Shown: in pieces, positions 31,194 to 38,532 of the stretch
Numbering within the stretch: the first letter of the stretch is position 1
Layout of the letters: each line of letters begins with the position of its first letter
Source of the DNA: Sinosporangium album
GTDB taxonomy: Bacteria; Actinomycetota; Actinomycetes; Streptosporangiales; Streptosporangiaceae
DNA length: 38,532 nucleotides
Direction of reading: 5' to 3'
Assembly: GCF_900100605.1 (NCBI RefSeq)
Contig: NZ_FNCN01000005.1
Location: forward strand, 1 to 38,532
Notes under the pieces: model-generated
The model's input: the letters and a program-made list of their open reading frames with translations, nothing else
The model's database searches: none
What the model was told of the DNA's origin: nothing
Program-made: the position numbers and the translations under genes

Positions 31194-32060
31194 ATGCCGT
31201 CTGACAGCGCCTATGGCGCCGTCGCCGGGTCGGGCGACGACCAGTGGGCGTTCGACACCCGATTCGGCGACATCTTCCAGGGTGTCGACACCACGCTGCC
31301 CTCGGGTGTGGAAGGCGCCGATCTCGCCGCGTACTGCCTGATGCTGGGGGACGACGCGCTGATCATGTCCAACCGCCTCCAGCAGTGGTGCACGCGCGCC
31401 CCCGAGCTGGAAGACGAAGTCGCGATCGCCCACATCGCCCTCGATCTGCTGGGCCAGGCGCGGATGCTGCTGTCCCGGGCGGGGCAGGCCGACGGGACCG
31501 GGCACAACGAAGATCACTTCGCCTACTTCCGGGAGGAGCACGAGTTCCGCAACGTGCGGCTCGTCGAGGTCGCGAGCGCCGACTTCAGCGAGCTCATGGC
31601 GAGGCTCCTCGTCTTCTCCGCGTGGCGGCTCGCCCTCTTCCACCGCCTCACGGTCTCCCTCGACCCCGTCCTCGCCGCTCTCGCCGAGCGCGGCCTCACG
31701 GAGCTGGCCTACCACCGCGCCTATTCCGCCGGGTGGATCGTACGGCTCGGCGACGGCACCTCCTACGCCCGAGCCCGTGCCCAGACCGCGCTCGAATCGG
31801 TCTGGCCCCTGGTCGACGAGCTGTTCACCACGCACGACGCCGAGCGTGTGGCCGCCGACAACGGCACCGGGGTCGACCCGGTCAGTGTGCGTGACGAATT
31901 CGACCTGGTCATCGGTCAGATTCTGCGCACCGCCACCCTCGCGGTGCCGGTCGTGGTCAGCCTCGCCGGCATCGGCGGCAGATACGGTGTCCATACCAAG
32001 GACATGGGTCCTCTTCTCGCCGACTTCCAAAGTGTCGCCCGCACGGAATCCTCGTGGTAA
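31194..32060 (+). CDS. Orphan PaaC-like ferritin-fold protein
   Basis: A 288-residue relative of PaaC, the structural partner of the catalytic di-iron subunit PaaA in phenylacetyl-CoA epoxidase. It keeps the family runs EVAIAHIALDLLGQARMLL, FREEHEFRNVRLVE, a Trp-bearing helix FSAWRLALF, AYHRAYSAGWIVRLGDGT and the terminal GVHTKDMGPLLADFQ. No paaA, B, D or E is present, and the next gene is of unknown family. It therefore probably does not act in phenylacetate breakdown. ATG 31194 has GGAGGAG nine bases upstream. Confidence 0.85.
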   Translation: MPSDSAYGAVAGSGDDQWAFDTRFGDIFQGVDTTLPSGVEGADLAAYCLMLGDDALIMSNRLQQWCTRAPELEDEVAIAHIALDLLGQARMLLSRAGQADGTGHNEDHFAYFREEHEFRNVRLVEVASADFSELMARLLVFSAWRLALFHRLTVSLDPVLAALAERGLTELAYHRAYSAGWIVRLGDGTSYARARAQTALESVWPLVDELFTTHDAERVAADNGTGVDPVSVRDEFDLVIGQILRTATLAVPVVVSLAGIGGRYGVHTKDMGPLLADFQSVARTESSW

Positions 32061-32106
32061 ACCCAAATTCGGGGAAATTGTCGTAGGCATATGCGACCTT
32101 GTGCGC

Positions 32107-33195
32107 ATGACCTGGTTTGTGTATCGCAGTCATTACGAAGGGCCGCTGAGCAAGCGCGTTCGCCGACTGCCCGACGCCACGGCGCTGGACTGGTTCCGCC
32201 GCGGCTTCGAGGTCGCGGGTGATGCGCTCGCCGATATCGAAACCTGGGTCTCCGCCGAACTCGGCGGAGATGTCCACGGGCTTTCCTCGGTTTTCGTCGC
32301 CGCCCGCGAGCACCGGCTGCCGCCGCCCGCGGATTGGGACGGACTGCGGGAGGTGCTGCAGGCGCATCTCCGCGTCGACGGTGAGGTGCGGGTCGAGCCG
32401 TCGTTCGTCCGGGCTCTCACCGACGACGACGAGATCCAATTGGCCTATTACTTTTGCGATGACTCCTTCGTGGGGGCGCATCCGGACCTGCTGGCCTTTC
32501 ATTTGTGGGAGGGGTGGCGGCTTCCCGACGTGCCGCTTTCCATCAGGAAAGAGGTGTCGCTTCCGGCGCAGCTGTCGCAGCTTCTCCAGGAGTTTCAATC
32601 GTCCCGCGGGGAAACCCTTTTCACCCCACTTGACCAGATTGAGGAGTTGTCGTTCGCGCGAGCGGGCGGAGAGGGCACGACATATGCGCTTTTGCTGACG
32701 TTCGCGGATGGCGCCAGCCGCGGACGCGTCGGCCCCGTGGCCATCCCGGGGACCCGGCTGCCCGATCTCGCCGCCCGGCTGCGCGAACCCGTCGGCCCCG
32801 ACGCGTGGCCGTCCGAGCTGCTCATCCTCCGCGCCCTGGTCGCCCCGGGGGAGCGCGATCTCACGTCGGCGCTCGGCCGCTGCAACCTCTGGCCCTCCTT
32901 CACCGAGTGGCCCGTGCCCGTCGACCTGGCCGGCGACCACGCGGTCGCCCACGAGGACGCCATGAGACACATCCGGTTCCGCGGACCGGAGGAGGGGCGC
33001 GACCCGGGCAAGACCCTGATCCACACCGCCGCGCACACCGCCCAGATGTCGATCCACCTCAGCGGCTTCTTCGGCTACCAGCAGTGGATCCTCTTCGACG
33101 ACGTCTGGGCCCGGGCCTACGAGTCGCTGGCCCGCTCCCTGCTGCGCTTCGCCTCCTCAGACCCCGTGGCGCCCGCGGGGCGCCTCCCCGGCTAG
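32107..33195 (+). CDS. Hypothetical 362-aa protein next to the PaaC-like gene
   Basis: I do not recognise a family. It begins TWFVYRSHYEGPLSKRVRRL and is acidic overall and soluble, with alternating helices and strands. A central segment reads FHLWEGWRLPDVPLSIRKEV. A late block has clustered His (LIHTAAHTAQMSIHLSGFF) followed by the aromatic YQQWILFDDVWARAYE. A last low-complexity tail follows. The gap to the PaaC-like stop is 46 bases, so one transcript is likely. ATG 32107 lacks a good ribosome site; an in-frame GTG two codons earlier is possible. The His cluster might bind a metal (inference). Confidence 0.8.
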   Translation: MTWFVYRSHYEGPLSKRVRRLPDATALDWFRRGFEVAGDALADIETWVSAELGGDVHGLSSVFVAAREHRLPPPADWDGLREVLQAHLRVDGEVRVEPSFVRALTDDDEIQLAYYFCDDSFVGAHPDLLAFHLWEGWRLPDVPLSIRKEVSLPAQLSQLLQEFQSSRGETLFTPLDQIEELSFARAGGEGTTYALLLTFADGASRGRVGPVAIPGTRLPDLAARLREPVGPDAWPSELLILRALVAPGERDLTSALGRCNLWPSFTEWPVPVDLAGDHAVAHEDAMRHIRFRGPEEGRDPGKTLIHTAAHTAQMSIHLSGFFGYQQWILFDDVWARAYESLARSLLRFASSDPVAPAGRLPG

Positions 33196-33628
33196 GTCGT
33201 GATCTCCCCGGCCGGGGCCGGGAGGCCGCCGCCAGGCCGCCGGCGGGGCGGGGTTCGCGGGCCAGGGCCGTACGGACCACCGGGTCGGTCGCGTGTAGGA
33301 AGGCCAGGCGCCGTACCGCGTGCGCCGGACCGTCCATCGAGCCGCCCGATCGTGAGGTGATTCCGGATTCCGTTCCGGACATGAACCTGAACGCGAGAAT
33401 TTTTCTGGTCGCGCCGGGCAGCATCTGATGGGGCTGACCGGGGGGTCAGGCGGGGGGTGTGGACTGGGGCAATAGTGCAGAAGTAGGGGGGATGTAGGGA
33501 ATACGTAAACGCTTGCTCCCGAGGCGTATGGAACCCGTCAAGAAGCGGAGAAGAGCGAAATTTTTCCGCTTTGCTGCTTTCAGAGTCGCCCATAGGTGGG
33601 CGGCCGGGATGTGCCTAGAGGAGTGGAG
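33196..33628 (+). other. Intergenic region before the kdp operon
   Basis: About 430 bases. The left part is GC-rich with inverted pairs that may end the hypothetical gene. From 33350 the DNA becomes A/T-richer (AATTTTTCTGG, AAATTTTTCCGC) and should contain the kdp promoter. I looked for a c-di-AMP (ydaO-type) riboswitch, frequent before potassium genes, and did not find its conserved segments. Confidence 0.45.
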
Positions 33629-33712
33629 ATGGCCGATGTCATCTTCGTCGTCCTGACGATCGCGCTGTTCGCGATCCTCGGGATCGTCGTGAGGGCGGTA
33701 GAGCGCCTGTGA
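33629..33712 (+). CDS. 27-aa membrane peptide preceding kdpF
   Basis: The frame [20 protein letters not shown] plus VRAVERL is one membrane helix with a short basic-acidic tail. ATG 33629 has GAGGAGTGGAG directly upstream. Its stop overlaps the GTG of kdpF by four bases (GTGA), so translation is coupled. Similar tiny hydrophobic frames precede kdpF in other actinomycetes as I recall. It may be an additional small subunit or regulator of the pump; it is not KdpF itself, which follows. Confidence 0.7.
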   Translation: MADVIFVVLTIALFAILGIVVRAVERL

Positions 33713-33798
33713 GTGCCGTCAATCTCGCCGGCCTTGTGGTGGCCGCCGGCCTGGTGATCTTTATGATCGCGGCCCTGCTTTTCCCGGAGCGCTTCTGA
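33709..33798 (+). CDS. kdpF: KdpF small subunit of the potassium pump
   Basis: A 29-residue, single-helix peptide ([20 protein letters not shown], ending LLFPERF). The ending FPERF is typical of actinobacterial KdpF. It stabilises the KdpABC complex. GTG 33709 overlaps the previous stop, and its own stop overlaps the kdpA ATG (TGATG). Confidence 0.88.
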   Translation: MSAVNLAGLVVAAGLVIFMIAALLFPERF

Positions 33799-35459
33799 TG
33801 AATCCCACCCTCGCGGGGATCCTATTCATCGGAGCCCTCATACTCGCGCTCGCGCTGGTGCACAGACCCCTGGGCGATTACATGTACCGCGTGTACACGA
33901 GCCCCCGGCACCTCGGCGTGGAACGTTTGATGTACCGCCTCCTCGGCGTCCAGCCGGACACCGAGCAGAAATGGAGCGTCTACGCCCGCGGAGTGCTCGC
34001 CTTCTCGGCGGTGTCGCTCCTGGTCCTGTACGGCTTACAGCGCCTCCAGGACAAGCTCTTCCTATCCGTCGGCATGGAGCCGGTCACCGACCACATCGCC
34101 TGGAACACCGCGGTCAGCTTCGTCACCAACACCAACTGGCAGGCGTACTCCGGCGAGTCCACGATGGGCTACCTGGTCCAGATGTCGGGCCTGGCCGTAC
34201 AGAACTTCGTGTCCGCGGCGGTCGGCATGGCCGTGGCTATGGCGCTGGTGCGCGGATTCGCGCGCAAGTCGACCGACCAGCTCGGCAACTTCTGGGTCGA
34301 CCTGGTGCGCGGCACGCTGCGCATCCTGGTGCCCATCGCCTTCGTCGGCGCGATCGTCCTGGTGTCCGGCGGCCTGATCCAGAACTTCGCCGACCCGCAC
34401 ACCGTGAACACCCTGGCAGGCGCCCAGCAGACCATCACCGGCGGGCCCGTCGCGAGCCAGGAGGTCATCAAGGAACTCGGCACCAACGGCGGCGGCTTCT
34501 ACAACGCCAACTCCGCGCACCCGTTCGAGAACGCCACGAGCTGGACCAACTGGGTCGAGATCTTCCTCATCCTGCTGATCCCGTTCGCCATGCCGCGCAC
34601 CTTCGGGAAGGTCGTTGGCGATGTCCGCCAGGGCTACGCGATCGTCGCCGTCATGGGCACCCTCGCCCTCCTCAGCGTCGTGCTCACCAACACGTTCGAG
34701 CTCGCGCACAACGGCACCGTGCCGCAGGCGGTCGGAGCCGCGATGGAGGGCAAGGAGGCGCGGTTCGGCATCATGAACTCCGCCACCTTCGGCGCGGCGA
34801 CCACGCTGACCTCCACCGGAGCGGTGAACTCCTTCCACGACTCCTACACCGCCCTCGGCGGCATGATGACGATGTTCAACATGATGCTGGGCGAGGTCGC
34901 GCCCGGCGGTGTGGGCGCGGGGCTGTACGGCATGCTCATGCTGGCCGTCATCACGGTCTTCGTGGCCGGACTCATGGTGGGCCGCACCCCCGAATACCTC
35001 GGGAAGAAGATCGGCTCCCGCGAGATCAAGTTCGCTGCCCTCTACTTCCTGACGACCCCCATCCTGGTGCTCGTCGGCACCGCCCTCGCGATGGCCTCTC
35101 CCGAACATCGGGCGAGCATGCTGAACACCGGGCCGCACGGCCTGTCCGAAGTGCTCTACGCCTTCACCTCGGCCTCCAACAACAACGGATCGGCGTTCGG
35201 CGGCCTCACTGTCAACACGCCCTGGTACGACGTCGCCCTCGGCCTGGCGATGCTGTTCGGCCGCTTCCTGCCGATCATCTTCGTCCTCGGCCTCGCCGGA
35301 TCCCTGGCCAGGCAGTCGCCCGTGCCCGCCTCGGCCGGCACGCTGCCCACCCACCGGCCGCAGTTCGTCGGCATGGTCGTCGGCGTCACGGTGATCCTCG
35401 TCGCCCTCACGTTCCTCCCCGCCCTGGCGCTCGGGCCGCTCGCAGAAGGACTCCAGTAG
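33798..35459 (+). CDS. kdpA: Potassium-transporting ATPase subunit A
   Basis: A 553-residue membrane protein, the potassium-binding and channel-like subunit of the Kdp pump. Conserved filter-like segments are visible: [48 protein letters not shown] and [14 protein letters not shown]. The length matches the family (550-560 aa). The start ATG overlaps the kdpF stop. Confidence 0.97.
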   Translation: MNPTLAGILFIGALILALALVHRPLGDYMYRVYTSPRHLGVERLMYRLLGVQPDTEQKWSVYARGVLAFSAVSLLVLYGLQRLQDKLFLSVGMEPVTDHIAWNTAVSFVTNTNWQAYSGESTMGYLVQMSGLAVQNFVSAAVGMAVAMALVRGFARKSTDQLGNFWVDLVRGTLRILVPIAFVGAIVLVSGGLIQNFADPHTVNTLAGAQQTITGGPVASQEVIKELGTNGGGFYNANSAHPFENATSWTNWVEIFLILLIPFAMPRTFGKVVGDVRQGYAIVAVMGTLALLSVVLTNTFELAHNGTVPQAVGAAMEGKEARFGIMNSATFGAATTLTSTGAVNSFHDSYTALGGMMTMFNMMLGEVAPGGVGAGLYGMLMLAVITVFVAGLMVGRTPEYLGKKIGSREIKFAALYFLTTPILVLVGTALAMASPEHRASMLNTGPHGLSEVLYAFTSASNNNGSAFGGLTVNTPWYDVALGLAMLFGRFLPIIFVLGLAGSLARQSPVPASAGTLPTHRPQFVGMVVGVTVILVALTFLPALALGPLAEGLQ

Positions 35460-35461
35460 AC

Positions 35462-37603
35462 ATGGCCACCCACGTGCTCCCCACGCAGAACGCCCCGGGG
35501 CCGCAACCTCCAGGCAAAGTGGGCGCCGGGCTGCTCGACCCCAAGCAACTGGTCAGGTCGCTGCCCGACGCCTTCCGCAAGCTGAACCCGGCGACGCTCT
35601 GGCGCAACCCGGTGATGTTCATCGTCGAGATCGGCGCCGTCTTCACCACGGTGCTCGCCATCATGGACCCCTCCTTCTTCGCCTGGGCGATCGTCGTCTG
35701 GCTCTGGCTGACCGCCCTGTTCGCCAACCTCGCCGAAGCCGTGGCCGAAGGCCGCGGCAAGGCCCAGGCCGCGACACTGCGGGCGGCCAAGCGCGACACG
35801 AACGCGCGGCGGTTGAAGGACTGGACGGCAGGACGCCGGGAACTCGCCTGGGACACGGTCGGCGCCACCGACCTGAAGCAGGGCGACCACGTCGTCGTCG
35901 AGGCCGGAGAGATCATCCCCGGCGACGGCGACGTGGTGGACGGCATCGCCAGCGTGGACGAGTCGGCCATCACCGGCGAGTCCGCGCCTGTGATCCGCGA
36001 ATCCGGCGGCGACCGGTCGGCGGTGACCGGAGGCACCAAAGTGCTCTCCGACCGGATCATCGTCAAAATCACCCAGAAGCCCGGCGAGAGCTTCATCGAC
36101 CGCATGATCGCGCTCGTGGAAGGCGCGAGTCGGCAGAAGACCCCCAACGAGATCGCCCTGAACATCCTGCTGGCCGCGCTCACGATCATCTTCCTGATCG
36201 CGACCGTCACCATGCAGCCGCTGGCGATCTACTCCAAGGCGCAGAACCCCGGCGTGCCGGACTCCCTCGCCCTCACCGCCGACGGCGTGACCGGCATCGT
36301 GCTGGTGTCGCTGCTGGTCTGCCTCATCCCCACCACGATCGGCGCACTGCTGTCGGCCATCGGCATCGCCGGCATGGACCGCCTGGTCCAGCGCAACGTA
36401 CTCGCCATGAGCGGACGCGCGGTCGAGGCCGCCGGCGACGTCAGCACCCTGCTCCTGGACAAGACCGGCACCATCACCCTCGGCAACCGCCAGGCGTCGG
36501 AGTTCCACCCCGTCGAGGGTGTTTCCGCCGACGACCTCGCCGCCGCCGCCCAGCTCTCCAGCCTCGCCGACGAGACCCCCGAGGGCCGCTCCATCGTGGT
36601 CTACGCCAAACAGGCGTACGGCTTGCGCGAACGCCAGCCCGGCGAGCTCGCCCACGCCACCTGGGTCCCGTTCACCGCCCAGACCCGCATGAGCGGCGTC
36701 GACGTCGACGGCCGCCAGATCCGCAAGGGCGCCGCGGCGGCCGTCATGAAGTGGATCAGGGACGCCGGCGGCCACCCCAGCGACGAGGTCGGCCACATCG
36801 TGGACGGCATCTCGGCCGCGGGCGGCACCCCGCTCGTCGTGGGGGAGATCTCCGAGGGGCAGGCCCACGTGCTGGGCGTCGTCCACCTCAAAGACGTCGT
36901 CAAACAGGGCATGCGCGAGCGGTTCGACGAGATGCGCCGCATGGGCATCAAAACCGTCATGATCACCGGTGACAACCCGCTCACCGCCCGGGCCATCGCC
37001 GAAGAGGCGGGCGTCGACGACTTCCTCGCCGAGGCCACACCCGAGGACAAGCTCGCCCTGATCAAAAAGGAGCAGGAGGGCGGCCGCCTCGTCGCCATGA
37101 CCGGAGACGGCACCAACGACGCGCCGGCGCTCGCACAGGCCGACGTCGGCGTGGCCATGAACACCGGAACGTCCGCCGCCAAAGAGGCCGGCAACATGGT
37201 CGACCTCGACTCCAACCCCACCAAGCTCATCGAGATCGTCGAGATCGGCAAGCAGCTCCTCATCACCCGAGGCGCGCTGACCACCTTCTCCATCGCCAAC
37301 GACATCGCCAAATACTTCGCGATCATCCCGGCCATGTTCGCCGCGGTCTACCCCGGCCTCGACACGCTCAACATCATGCGCCTGTCGAGTCCCCAATCGG
37401 CGATCCTGTCGGCCGTCATCTTCAACGCGCTGGTCATCATCGCCCTGATCCCGCTCGCTCTACGCGGTGTCCGATACCGACCGGAAAGCGCGGAGAAGTT
37501 GCTGAGCCGCAACCTCTACATGTACGGGCTGGGTGGCATCATCGCCCCGTTCGTCGGGATCAAGGTCATCGATCTACTCATTCAGTTCCTTCCGGGGATG
37601 TAG
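35462..37603 (+). CDS. kdpB: Potassium-transporting ATPase ATP-binding subunit B
   Basis: A 713-residue P-type ATPase. It has the actuator motif ITGESAPV, the phosphorylation motif [10 protein letters not shown] with Asp333, the nucleotide-binding [10 protein letters not shown], and the hinge [20 protein letters not shown]. It drives potassium uptake through KdpA. An N-terminal Pro-rich lead of 25 residues precedes the first helix. ATG 35462 has GAAGGA nearby and lies two bases after the kdpA stop. Confidence 0.97.
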   Translation: MATHVLPTQNAPGPQPPGKVGAGLLDPKQLVRSLPDAFRKLNPATLWRNPVMFIVEIGAVFTTVLAIMDPSFFAWAIVVWLWLTALFANLAEAVAEGRGKAQAATLRAAKRDTNARRLKDWTAGRRELAWDTVGATDLKQGDHVVVEAGEIIPGDGDVVDGIASVDESAITGESAPVIRESGGDRSAVTGGTKVLSDRIIVKITQKPGESFIDRMIALVEGASRQKTPNEIALNILLAALTIIFLIATVTMQPLAIYSKAQNPGVPDSLALTADGVTGIVLVSLLVCLIPTTIGALLSAIGIAGMDRLVQRNVLAMSGRAVEAAGDVSTLLLDKTGTITLGNRQASEFHPVEGVSADDLAAAAQLSSLADETPEGRSIVVYAKQAYGLRERQPGELAHATWVPFTAQTRMSGVDVDGRQIRKGAAAAVMKWIRDAGGHPSDEVGHIVDGISAAGGTPLVVGEISEGQAHVLGVVHLKDVVKQGMRERFDEMRRMGIKTVMITGDNPLTARAIAEEAGVDDFLAEATPEDKLALIKKEQEGGRLVAMTGDGTNDAPALAQADVGVAMNTGTSAAKEAGNMVDLDSNPTKLIEIVEIGKQLLITRGALTTFSIANDIAKYFAIIPAMFAAVYPGLDTLNIMRLSSPQSAILSAVIFNALVIIALIPLALRGVRYRPESAEKLLSRNLYMYGLGGIIAPFVGIKVIDLLIQFLPGM

Positions 37604-37605
37604 TC

Positions 37606-38463
37606 ATGGAACGTCTGCCAAGCTGGGTCCGTCAGCACCTCGCCGCGCTCCGCGCCCTGCTCGTGCTCACCCTGCTCACCGGGGCGATCTATCCGCTCCT
37701 GGTCACCGGGGTCGCCCAGGCGCTGTTCAACGGCAAGGCCAACGGCTCGATCATCGAAAAAGACGGCAAGCCGGTCGGCAGCTCGCTCATCGGCCAGTCC
37801 TTCACCGACGCCGACGGCAAGCCGATCGCCCGATACTTCCAGAGTCGGCCCTCGGCCGCCGGCGACGGCTACGACCCCACCTCCACCAGCGCCAGCAACC
37901 TCGGCCCCGAGGACATCATCGACACACTGCCGGTGCCGGGCGCCAAAGACGACGAAGGCAATCCCGACGAGGGTACGCAGTCCCTGCTCACCCAGGTCTG
38001 CACACGCAGCAAGGCCGTCGGCGAACTGGAAGGCGTCAGCGGGGCCAGGCCGTACTGCACCGCCGACGGTGTCGGCGCGGTCCTCAAAGTGTTCCCCGAC
38101 CGCGCCGTCAGCGTGAACCAGGCCTGCCCGGCCACCCCCTTCACCCCCACCTACAAGGGGCTGCCGGTCGAATGCGGGAAACCCGGCGAAGACTACGCCG
38201 CCGGCCGCACCGTGCCCATCCGGGGCAACGCCCGAGCCGTCGTCCCCGCTGACGCCGTCACCGCCAGCGGCAGCGGCCTCGACCCCCACATCTCCGTCGC
38301 CTACGCCGAACTCCAGGCCCCCCGCATCGCCCGCGAACGCGGCCTCCCCATCGACCGCATCCGCAACCTGATCAACACCAACACCACCCCCCGCGCCCTC
38401 GGCTTCATGGGCGAACCCGCCGTCAACGTCCTCCAACTCAACCTGGCCCTCGACAAGGCGTAA
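37606..38463 (+). CDS. kdpC: Potassium-transporting ATPase subunit C, long form
   Basis: A 285-residue KdpC with an N-terminal membrane helix (LRALLVLTLLTGAIYPLLV). It has the motif ARYFQSRPSAAGDGYDPTST, SNLGP, and the terminal VTASGSGLDPHISVAYAELQ. The E. coli protein has about 190 residues. Here an 80- to 90-residue insertion (about 120-210), with four Cys (VCTRS, PYCTAD, QACPAT, VECGK), separates the two conserved halves. Long forms are common in actinobacteria. It starts three bases past kdpB. A kdpDE sensor pair may follow outside the window. Confidence 0.95.
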   Translation: MERLPSWVRQHLAALRALLVLTLLTGAIYPLLVTGVAQALFNGKANGSIIEKDGKPVGSSLIGQSFTDADGKPIARYFQSRPSAAGDGYDPTSTSASNLGPEDIIDTLPVPGAKDDEGNPDEGTQSLLTQVCTRSKAVGELEGVSGARPYCTADGVGAVLKVFPDRAVSVNQACPATPFTPTYKGLPVECGKPGEDYAAGRTVPIRGNARAVVPADAVTASGSGLDPHISVAYAELQAPRIARERGLPIDRIRNLINTNTTPRALGFMGEPAVNVLQLNLALDKA

Positions 38464-38532
38464 CGGCATGCCAACCTTCCTCATCAAAACCCAGCCAAGC
38501 TCCACCACCCACCAAACCGGGGGGCCAAGCTC

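Noticed and set aside
31194-32060. Phenylacetate degradation operon
   Set aside because: Only a paaC-like gene is present; no paaA, B, D, E or thioester genes.
33196-33424. Minus-strand HEAT-like remnant (VRRLAFLHATDPVVRTALAR)
   Set aside because: The stretch looks protein-like but is short, has no start signal and runs into Arg/Pro noise; not enough to call even a pseudogene.
33196-33628. c-di-AMP riboswitch before kdp
   Set aside because: No conserved core found by eye.
33971-35461. N-terminal extension of the kdpB frame
   Set aside because: The frame is open only because it overlaps kdpA out of frame; the residues are Arg-rich noise and ATG 35462 fits the family.
35156-37396. Long antisense frame (746 codons) opposite kdpB
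   Set aside because: It is the usual third-position-GC shadow of a real gene; kdpB on the plus strand has all family motifs.

Overview
The window is high-GC actinobacterial DNA. An IdeR/DmdR-type iron box, a PF04672-type S-adenosyl methyltransferase, an F420-type LLM oxidoreductase, an STM4014/STM4015 pair, GTG/TTG starts and probable leaderless starts suggest the order Streptosporangiales (Nonomuraea/Streptosporangium-like). That placement is inference; no rRNA or other marker settles it. Most of the window is ordinary accessory and housekeeping chromosome, with two stretches of clearly lower GC and different codon use.

Layout. 1-1.65 kb: a truncated CDS end, a broken alpha/beta hydrolase, a LysE exporter and a single-domain response regulator. 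1.7-3.0 kb: tRNA-Arg(CCG) with its terminator, then an epoxide hydrolase. 3.1-5.9 kb: a lower-GC two-gene unit (unknown 519-aa protein plus NUDIX hydrolase) and a gene-poor stretch. 6.0-9.25 kb: a phosphotransferase, an NmrA-like reductase, a coupled pair of small genes (basic protein and degenerate GntR-like protein) and a YjbR protein. 9.6-11.6 kb: the second low-GC island, a DUF3696-type AAA ATPase overlapping a PIN-domain nuclease, with a 33-codon ORF behind them; this is the best candidate for a little-described defence module. 11.7-13.8 kb: STM4014 and STM4015. 14.3-16.6 kb: methyltransferase, LLM oxidoreductase and a dead lipoprotein gene. 16.6-24 kb: peptide deformylase, GNAT, siderophore-interacting protein with iron box, a secY outside its usual operon, a NarL-type two-component system, a thioredoxin-reductase-like flavoprotein and an alpha/beta hydrolase. 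24-28 kb: a CHAP hydrolase with a repeat-rich leader, an F510_1955-type lipoprotein, an orphan Cas6 and a small membrane protein. 28-31 kb: metE under a cobalamin riboswitch with a leader ORF between them. 31-33.2 kb: an orphan paaC-like gene with an unknown partner. 33.6-38.5 kb: kdpFABC preceded by a 27-aa membrane peptide.

How the parts work together. The clear functional units are the Kdp high-affinity potassium pump, the B12-regulated methionine synthase, iron-regulated siderophore reduction, and the sensor kinase/regulator pair. The two low-GC cassettes (3.1-5.5 and 9.6-11.6 kb) look acquired. A separate theme is many different short tandem repeats (10-16 bp), four of which begin at or straddle a stop codon (STM4014, GNAT, flavoprotein, metE). 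The palindrome CGTACG also looks over-represented.
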